Shown one piece after another: positions 7,821 through 12,699 of a DNA stretch of 14,097 bases; position 1 is the first letter of the stretch, and each line of letters begins with the position of its first letter. The notes beneath the pieces are model-generated. The model ran no database searches. It had not been told where the DNA came from and saw only the letters and a list, made by a program, of their open reading frames with translations. The stretch covers positions 1 to 14,097 of the forward strand of contig DASRJH010000138.1 in the NCBI GenBank assembly GCA_035649575.1, written 5' to 3'. This stretch comes from DASVAL01 sp035649575. Lineage in GTDB: Bacteria; Planctomycetota; UBA1135; UBA2386. Position numbers and translations under genes: made by a program.

Positions 7821-8622
7821 AGGAGTGGGCGGGGTCGAGGAAGCGCGTGCCCGCATCTTCGCGCAGCGCGTGGAGCACGGCGTCGGGCGCGCCGGCCGGG
7901 GCGATCTTGACGAGAGCGCGCGGATTGTCGCGCAGCGCCTGCAGCGCGGCTTCGAGCTTCGGCAGCATGCCGCCCTTCGCGACGCCACTCCGCACGAGCC
8001 GCTCGCAGTCGGCCGGTGTCAGCCGCGCGAGCCGTTGGCGATTGCCATCGAAGACGCCGTCGACGTCGGTCAGGAACAACAGCGCGTCGCAGCCGAATGC
8101 GCGGCAGAGCGGGCCCGCGGCGTGGTCCGCGTTGAGGTTGAAGAACGGCTCGCCGTCCACCGAGTCGCGGCCCGGTGCGACGGTCGCGATCACGGGCACC
8201 TGGCCCGCGGCGAGCAGCGTCTGCACGAGCCCGGGGTGCACAGTGTCGATCGTGCCGACGAAGCCGAGGTCGACGCCGGGCTTCTCGAGCTTCTTGGCCG
8301 AGAACGACGCGCCGTCGGCGCCGCTGATGCCGACCGCCGGCACGAGCGCGCGCTGCAGCGAGGCGACGAGCGTGCGGTTCACCAGGCCGCCGAGCACCAT
8401 CAGCACGACCTCGGCCGTGCGCGCATCGGTGATGCGCAGGCCGTCGTGGTAGCGGTCTTCGATCCCGAGCGCCTTGCCGAGAGTGCGGATCTGGTTGCCG
8501 CCGCCGTGCACGACGACGAGCTCGTGGCCTGCCTGGCAGGCGCGCGCGACTGCCTTGCAGAGCGCCTGGCGCGGGTCCGCTTCCTCGAGCTGGGCGCCGC
8601 CGATCTTGACGAGGAGCCTCAC
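7819..8622 (-). CDS. argB: N-acetylglutamate kinase, short form
   Basis: ArgB phosphorylates N-acetylglutamate, the second step of the pathway, and belongs to the amino acid kinase family. The 267-residue product has KIGG (6-9), VHGGGNQ (38-44), GLRITD (61-66), NADHAA (164-169), TDVDGV (185-190) and KGGMLPK (216-222), covering the ATP and acetylglutamate sites. It begins at the first beta strand and lacks the roughly 20-residue N-terminal helix that builds the hexameric, arginine-inhibited enzymes. By family knowledge it should be an E. coli-like, arginine-insensitive dimer. The start is GTG at 8622, overlapping the argC stop as GTGA. Related kinases act on LysW-bound substrates in lysine synthesis, but the arg gene context favours ArgB. 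Confidence 0.95.
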   Translation of the reverse strand: MRLLVKIGGAQLEEADPRQALCKAVARACQAGHELVVVHGGGNQIRTLGKALGIEDRYHDGLRITDARTAEVVLMVLGGLVNRTLVASLQRALVPAVGISGADGASFSAKKLEKPGVDLGFVGTIDTVHPGLVQTLLAAGQVPVIATVAPGRDSVDGEPFFNLNADHAAGPLCRAFGCDALLFLTDVDGVFDGNRQRLARLTPADCERLVRSGVAKGGMLPKLEAALQALRDNPRALVKIAPAGAPDAVLHALREDAGTRFLDPAHS

Positions 8623-9620
8623 GACAGGCCGTCCGCTTCGGGCAAGCCGAGCATCAGGTTCATGTTCTGCAGCGCCTGACCCGAGGCGCCCTTCTGCAGG
8701 TTGTCGATCGCCGAGACGAGGACGACGAGCGGGCCGTTCTGCGCCAGCGCGATGTGGCACTGGTTCGTGTGCTGCACGCAGCGCAGCTCGGGCAGGCCGC
8801 GTGGTCCGTCGGTCGTTGCGCCGTAGACCTGCACGAACGGCTCGCGCACGTAGCGCTCGTGCAGACAGCTGTGCATCGCGTCGGCCGAGACGCCGGGCGC
8901 CGGTGTCAGGTAGAGCGTCGTCAGGATGCCGCGGAACGTCGGCAGCAGGTGCGGCACGAACACGATGCGCTCGGTGCGCGCCTCCTGCCAGATCTCGGGC
9001 ACGTGGCGGTGCGTGCCGATGCCATACGCGCAGAAGTTCTCGTGCACGTTGCCGAAGTGCGTGCGTTCGCTCGGCGCCTTGCCTGCGCCCGAAGTGCCGC
9101 TCTTGCTGTCGGCGACGATCAGTGCTTTGCCGTCGAGCAGGCGTTCGGCCAGGAGCGGCAGCAGCGGCAGCAGGATGGAGGTCGGGTAGCAACCCGGGTT
9201 CGCGACGAGCCGGGCCGACCGCACGGACTCGCGCGCGTGCTCGGTGAGTCCGTAGACGGCCTCCGGCAGCAGCTCGGGAGCCGGGTGGGCCGCGCCGTAG
9301 GTCCGCGCGTAGACGGCGGGATCGCGCAGCCGGAAGTCCGCCGACAGATCCACGACCTTCTTGCCCTGCAGCAGGGCAGCGCGCGCGATCTCGCTCGCGG
9401 CGCCGTGCGGCGTGCAGAGGAACACGCCGTCGACGCCCGCGAGCCGGTTCAGGTCGAACGCGTCGATCTTCGGTTCGTTCGGGAAGGTGGGGGGCTCCGG
9501 TGCCGCACCGGCGCGCGCCGTCATCACGACGCTCGCGCGCAGGTGCCGGTGCCGGGAGAGCAGGGTCAGCAGTTCGCGCCCCGTGTAGCCGGAGGCGCCG
9601 ACGATGGCGACGGTCTTCAT
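8619..9620 (-). CDS. argC: N-acetyl-gamma-glutamyl-phosphate reductase
   Basis: ArgC reduces N-acetylglutamyl phosphate to the semialdehyde with NADPH. The 333-residue product opens with a Rossmann motif, GASGYTGRE (8-16), then CTPHGAAS (69-76) and DLSADFRL (91-98). The active-site signature is NPGCYPT (141-147), with Cys144 as nucleophile, followed by DSKSGTSGAGK. Length and motif spacing fit the long (type 1) ArgC family. The ATG at 9620 overlaps the argR stop as ATGA; only a weak AGGGG lies 11 nt upstream, so re-initiation after argR is likely. The stop overlaps the argB GTG. Confidence 0.97.
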   Translation of the reverse strand: MKTVAIVGASGYTGRELLTLLSRHRHLRASVVMTARAGAAPEPPTFPNEPKIDAFDLNRLAGVDGVFLCTPHGAASEIARAALLQGKKVVDLSADFRLRDPAVYARTYGAAHPAPELLPEAVYGLTEHARESVRSARLVANPGCYPTSILLPLLPLLAERLLDGKALIVADSKSGTSGAGKAPSERTHFGNVHENFCAYGIGTHRHVPEIWQEARTERIVFVPHLLPTFRGILTTLYLTPAPGVSADAMHSCLHERYVREPFVQVYGATTDGPRGLPELRCVQHTNQCHIALAQNGPLVVLVSAIDNLQKGASGQALQNMNLMLGLPEADGLS

Positions 9621-10093
9621 CTGGTTTCACGCCCCTTGATGGCGGTCAGGCGACGTGCGAGCGAACGCGCCTTGCCTGCGTCCGTGCAGACGGCCAGCAC
9701 GGTGTCGTCGCCGGCGATCGTGCCGACGAGGCCGGGCAGCGCGGCGCGATCGAGTGTGAGGCCGAGGGCCTGCGCGCCGCCGGCCGGTGTGCGCAACACG
9801 ACGAGGTTCTGCGCGGCCACAGCCGAGACGAGCCACGTGTGCACGGCGTGCCAGAGGCTCTGGTGTGCGTTCTCGGGCGACAGCGGCGACTGCGGCAGCT
9901 GGTAGCCGTTCTTGCTCTTCACGACGCCGAGCCGGTGCAGGTCGCGCGACAGGGTCGCCTGGTTGACTTCGAAGCCCTCCGCGGCGAGCACCTGCTGCAG
10001 CTCCGCCTGGCTCTTGACCTGGTCCTGCTCGAGCAGCGCCAGGATGCGCTGGCGCCGTTCTTCGCGGCTGTCGGTGCTGGATCGCAGTGGCAT
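9617..10093 (-). CDS. argR: Arginine repressor, first gene of the arg operon
   Basis: ArgR is the arginine-binding, hexameric DNA-binding regulator of arginine genes. Counting from the ATG at 10093 gives 158 residues. A winged-helix N-terminal domain includes EERRQRILALLEQ (11-23), then a recognition helix NQATLSRDLHRLG (44-56) and wing KSKNGYQLPQ. The C-terminal domain holds GTIAGDDTVL (124-133), whose Asp pair contacts arginine in E. coli ArgR. An alternative ATG at 10114 adds seven residues. Neither has a Shine-Dalgarno sequence. I prefer 10093 because the operator and likely -10 element lie at 10087-10125, which would put 10114 at or before the transcript start. argR heads the operon it probably represses, implying autoregulation, and its stop overlaps the argC start. 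Confidence 0.93.
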   Translation of the reverse strand: MPLRSSTDSREERRQRILALLEQDQVKSQAELQQVLAAEGFEVNQATLSRDLHRLGVVKSKNGYQLPQSPLSPENAHQSLWHAVHTWLVSAVAAQNLVVLRTPAGGAQALGLTLDRAALPGLVGTIAGDDTVLAVCTDAGKARSLARRLTAIKGRETR

Positions 10094-10104
10094 AATTATG
10101 CGGT
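10087..10104. promoter_or_regulatory. ARG box 1 (probable ArgR operator)
   Basis: This 18-bp segment is centred on the perfect 12-bp palindrome GCATAATTATGC (10090-10101). It fits the ARG-box layout of TGNAT, four AT-rich bases, ATNCA, with mismatches only at the outermost positions. It is an AT-rich island in GC-rich DNA and overlaps the preferred argR start codon. Confidence 0.65.
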
Positions 10105-10107
10105 TAT

Positions 10108-10125
10108 TCTGCATAAGTATGCATG
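10108..10125. promoter_or_regulatory. ARG box 2 (probable ArgR operator)
   Basis: This 18-bp segment is centred on TGCATAAGTATGCA (10110-10123), with perfect 6-bp arms. Its centre is 21 bp from that of box 1, leaving 3 bp between two 18-bp boxes. That is the spacing known for paired ARG boxes bound by one ArgR hexamer in E. coli. It overlaps the candidate -10 element, so binding should block RNA polymerase. Confidence 0.7.
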
Positions 10126-10143
10126 GTCAGGGCGGCCGTGCAA
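10116..10143 (-). promoter_or_regulatory. Candidate promoter of the argRCBDFGH operon
   Basis: On the minus strand TTGCAC (10143-10138) and CATACT (10121-10116) are 16 bases apart, an acceptable sigma-70 spacing with moderate consensus matches. Transcription would start near 10109, about 16 bases before the ATG at 10093. The -10 element lies inside ARG box 2. Confidence 0.35.
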
Positions 10144-10190
10144 GCACCGCGAGCGAGAAAGTCCGTGACTGGGACAGCAGAGCCGTGCGA

Positions 10191-10925
10191 TCAGAGCTCG
10201 TAGAAGAGGCGGCCCCCCCACTCGTGCAGCGCGAGGCAGGTGTCCCGCAGACCTGCCCAGTGAGGCACGAAGCTCGTCCAGCTCTCGACGGCGGGCCCGC
10301 GGAAGGCAGTCGGGGCCGGGGTGACTTGCAAACCTTCCCTCTGGAAGCACGCCACGGCGCGCGGCATGTGCCAGGCGCTCGTCACGAGCAGGATCGACCG
10401 CACGCCGTCGCGCTTCAGCATCGCGGCCGAGAACGACGCGTTCTCGCGCGTGTCGGCGGACCGTTCCTCGAGCCAGCGCACCGGTACGCCGAAGTCCCTC
10501 GTCGCTGCATCGCGCATCAGCGCCGCCAACGACGGCAGGCCGCGTCCGGGCACGCCGCCGCTCACGAGCAGCGGCAGGTTCGTGCGGCGCTGCAGCGCGG
10601 CCCCGTAGCGCAGGCGTTGCATCGTGACCGGTCCAGCCACAGCACCGCCATACTCGCTGCCGTTGCGATCGGCCTCGGCACTGAGCACGACGATGGCCTC
10701 GGCTGCGGGCAGCTGCCCCGCGGCTGGCAAGGCCGGCACCTGCTGCAGGGCCGTCAGCAGCACGCCGCCGACACACGGCGATGCGGCTGCCCACAGCCAG
10801 AGGAACGAGAACACCTGCATCGCGCGGCCGAAGCGCGGCAGGCGACCGCGCAGCAGCGTGCCGATCACGAACAGGTAGAGGGCGGAGGCGGGCGGCAACA
10901 GCAAGATCTCGACGAGGCGCGACAT
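10191..10925 (-). CDS. DUF218 (YdcF/ElyC/SanA-type) membrane-anchored protein
   Basis: The 244-residue product has two N-terminal hydrophobic segments (about 8-25 and 37-58) followed by a DUF218 domain. Motifs in order are AIVVLSAEAD (77-86), LPLLVSGG (117-124), ERSADTRENASFS (154-166), LLVTSAWHMPRA (179-190) and a closing LHEWGGRLFYEL. Family members ElyC and SanA of E. coli affect cell-envelope integrity; the reaction of the family is poorly defined, so no substrate is proposed. The ATG at 10925 sits just before the first membrane segment. There is no Shine-Dalgarno sequence; TATGCT (10937-10932) ends six bases before the ATG, so a leaderless transcript is possible. The gene lies upstream of argR on the same strand, 97 bases from the preferred argR start, and diverges from the VTT-like gene. 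Confidence 0.88.
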   Translation of the reverse strand: MSRLVEILLLPPASALYLFVIGTLLRGRLPRFGRAMQVFSFLWLWAAASPCVGGVLLTALQQVPALPAAGQLPAAEAIVVLSAEADRNGSEYGGAVAGPVTMQRLRYGAALQRRTNLPLLVSGGVPGRGLPSLAALMRDAATRDFGVPVRWLEERSADTRENASFSAAMLKRDGVRSILLVTSAWHMPRAVACFQREGLQVTPAPTAFRGPAVESWTSFVPHWAGLRDTCLALHEWGGRLFYEL

Positions 10926-10964
10926 CGCAGCAGCATACGATGGTCGGGAGGCAGAGCGGCTGTT
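10926..10964. promoter_or_regulatory. 39-bp divergent intergenic region
   Basis: This short spacer separates two divergent membrane-protein genes and must hold both start regions unless promoters lie within the coding sequences. It contains TATGCT on the minus strand (10937-10932) as a possible -10, and GGGAGG on the plus strand (10946-10951), 13 bases before the ATG at 10965, rather far for a ribosome binding site. Confidence 0.35.
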
Positions 10965-11720
10965 ATGCCTTGCGCCGTGAACCTGGTTGGCCGTCGACTC
11001 GAGGCGATGCGGGCTGGTTTCCGCGAGCTGGGGCCGCTGCGGTCGCTCGTGGTCCATCTCGTCGTCGGGCAGACCGTCGGCACCGTGCTCGTCCTGTGGC
11101 AGCTTCCGAGGCTCGCGGCTGCCGTGCCGGCCGGTCAGTACACGGCGCTGCTCTGGCTGCTCGTCGCGATGACGGTCGCGGTCGCGCTAGCACTCGTGCT
11201 GCCATCGGCCGCCGCGTTCGCGGCGGGCTACTGTTGCGGCGTGTTCGCGGGCACGGGCAGCGCGGTGCTGGCCATCGCGATCGGCAGCGTATTGGCCCGT
11301 CAGTTCCTCGCGCCGAGACTCGGCGTGCGTCTGTTCGCGTTCATGCAGGGCCGGCCGCGCGCGGCAGCGGTGCGGCGCTTCTGCCGCGGCGGAGTCACGG
11401 CGGCGACGTTCGCGGTCGCGCGGTTGCGATGGGGTGCTCTGCTCCCGCACGCCGCCGCGAACGTGCTGTTTGCCGTCGCGTCCGTGCCGAGCGTCGCGGT
11501 GTTCCGCGGCAGCGTGCTCGGCGCGCTGCCGGGATGCATCGTGGCCGCCGCCGCCGGCGACGGCGTGCGCACGTGGAGCGCGACCGGTGCGCTGCCCGAG
11601 ACGCGCATCTGGCTCGGCGCAGCGGCGGCGCTGATCGCGATGCTGATGCTGTGGCGCGCCTCGCGGCGGCGGTGGCGCGCACAAACGATGGCGCAGCTGC
11701 CGAGCGACACGCCGGCGTGA
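10965..11720 (+). CDS. Predicted multi-pass membrane protein, divergent VTT/TVP38-DedA-like
   Basis: The 251-residue product has about five or six hydrophobic segments, roughly 27-47, 59-82, 84-112, 158-177, 181-199 and 215-231. The middle part resembles the VTT (SNARE-associated/DedA/TVP38) domain. A Gly-rich re-entrant-like stretch, AAGYCCGVFAGTGSA (86-100), is followed by a basic cytoplasmic segment, an Arg-bearing stretch (AVARL, 150-154) and FRGSVLGALPG (180-190), which matches the family's closing Leu-Pro-Gly pattern. Known members move or flip lipids; that role is inference here because the match is weak. The ATG at 10965 is the best start; a GTG at 10977 would remove four residues. 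The stop is one base from the convergent stop of the next gene. Confidence 0.8.
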   Translation: MPCAVNLVGRRLEAMRAGFRELGPLRSLVVHLVVGQTVGTVLVLWQLPRLAAAVPAGQYTALLWLLVAMTVAVALALVLPSAAAFAAGYCCGVFAGTGSAVLAIAIGSVLARQFLAPRLGVRLFAFMQGRPRAAAVRRFCRGGVTAATFAVARLRWGALLPHAAANVLFAVASVPSVAVFRGSVLGALPGCIVAAAAGDGVRTWSATGALPETRIWLGAAAALIAMLMLWRASRRRWRAQTMAQLPSDTPA

Positions 11721-11721
11721 A

Positions 11722-12351
11722 CTACTTCGGCGCGCTGAGCGTGGCCGGAGCCGTCAGCGTGTGTTTGCCCCAGGCGATCTTGAAGTTGCCCTTGCCGGGG
11801 ACCTTCTCATCCGCGTCGAAGGTCATCGTCATCTTGGAGACCACTTCGCTGCCCATGCCCTTGGTCATCGGCACCGTGTACTCGGGCTTCCAGTTCTGCG
11901 GGCCGAACGGCAGCAGGCCGCTCTTCATCGCCTTGCTGGAGTCGGTGAGGACCAGCGCGAACGAGCCGTCCTTGCCGATCGAGATCGCGACGAAGTAGGA
12001 GCCAGCCGGGATCTTGGTGCTGCCGAGCTCGAGCTCGCTCGTCGTCGTCAAGCTGGTCCACGCGTCCTTGCCGAGGCGCTGCGTCGTGCCCTTCAGCTTC
12101 TCGATCAACGCGTCGTTGCCGTCCTTCCAGTCGGGTTGGCCGTGCGAGACGGTCGCCATGGCGCCGGCGGAGAAATCAGACGTGAACACGGCCAGCGACG
12201 TGCAGGCGTGTGCGCCGGGAAACGCCATGCCCTGCCACTTCTTCGTGGCCGTGGCGTCCTTGGTGTCCGGGTTCTTGACGGCGCCTTCCTGGGCGGCAGC
12301 GGGAAGCGCGAAGCAGAGGGCGCACACAGTGGACAGGATGTGGGAACGCAT
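11722..12351 (-). CDS. Secreted DUF2911-like protein
   Basis: The 209-residue product begins with a clear type I signal peptide (hydrophobic 4-16, cleavage expected after Ala-Ala-Ala at 18-20). It should act in the periplasm or outside. The mature part resembles DUF2911: WTSLTTTSELELG (98-110), KIPAGSYFVAI (113-123) and FALVLTD (131-137) correspond to the family's threonine-rich strand, the P-A-G-x-Y turn and the following strand. The function of DUF2911 is unknown. The usual W-R-x-G-A-N-E segment is replaced by LGKDAWTSL, so the match is partial. The start is secure: AGGAG lies 7 nt upstream. The C-terminus is tail to tail with the VTT-like gene. Confidence 0.88.
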   Translation of the reverse strand: MRSHILSTVCALCFALPAAAQEGAVKNPDTKDATATKKWQGMAFPGAHACTSLAVFTSDFSAGAMATVSHGQPDWKDGNDALIEKLKGTTQRLGKDAWTSLTTTSELELGSTKIPAGSYFVAISIGKDGSFALVLTDSSKAMKSGLLPFGPQNWKPEYTVPMTKGMGSEVVSKMTMTFDADEKVPGKGNFKIAWGKHTLTAPATLSAPK

Positions 12352-12699
12352 ACTCAGTCTCCTTCTGGTCGGATGGGAGGGAAGCAACAGGCGGAAATGG
12401 GCCGGAAAGCGTATGGCCCGGCTATTCCTACGCAATGGACGCGGCGACCAGATCGCGCAATTGGGCCACTTCTGCCGCGGTGTCGGTGCAGGAGGCCGAG
12501 TCGCAGCACGCCGTCTGGCTCGAGGCCGAGCGCCTTCGTGAGCGCGCGCCGCGGTCCGGGACTTTCGACCTCGCGATTACGGCATCTTCCTGACGCGGGG
12601 CCCCTTCGCCCCGGGATATGCAGGTCCGAGCCGCTCGGCCCCGTCTCCAGTCCTGCCAGGTGCTGGCCCCGGTCGGGTCCACGGGCCCGGCACATCTGC
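12352..12699. other. Interval without a clear gene; possible decayed reading frame on the minus strand
   Basis: No intact gene is recognised. It contains the upstream region of the DUF2911-like gene; no convincing promoter was found. On the minus strand, 12545-12489 reads as ALTKALGLEPDGVLRLGLL. A neighbouring frame continues as TDTAAEVAQLRDLVAASIA and stops with TAG at 12430-12428. Both halves look helical and use GC-ending codons, so one frameshift could join them into the tail of a former gene. I cannot assign a family. After that stop lies a small GCCGG/CCGGC inverted repeat (about 12420-12399) without a T-run. The plus-strand frame of the next gene is also open here, but its translation looks non-coding. 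Confidence 0.3.
12359..12363 (-). promoter_or_regulatory. Ribosome binding site of the DUF2911-like gene
   Basis: AGGAG (12363-12359, minus strand), within AGAAGGAGA, has a 7-base spacer to the ATG at 12351. It fixes the start, which also coincides with the first residue of the signal peptide. Confidence 0.8.

Noticed and set aside
6624..7988. argD extended upstream of 7808
   Set aside because: The extension overlaps argB in another frame and is Arg/Ser-rich. AGGAG 7 nt before 7808 supports the shorter form.
10151..10180. Small GTCC/GGAC stem followed by TTTCTC between the DUF218 gene and argR as a terminator
   Set aside because: The stem has only 4 bp and the T-run is broken, too weak to call.
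10191..11057. DUF218 protein with a longer N-terminus starting near 11057
   Set aside because: The extra 44 residues would overlap the divergent VTT-like gene and are not membrane-like. The first hydrophobic segment follows the ATG at 10925 closely.
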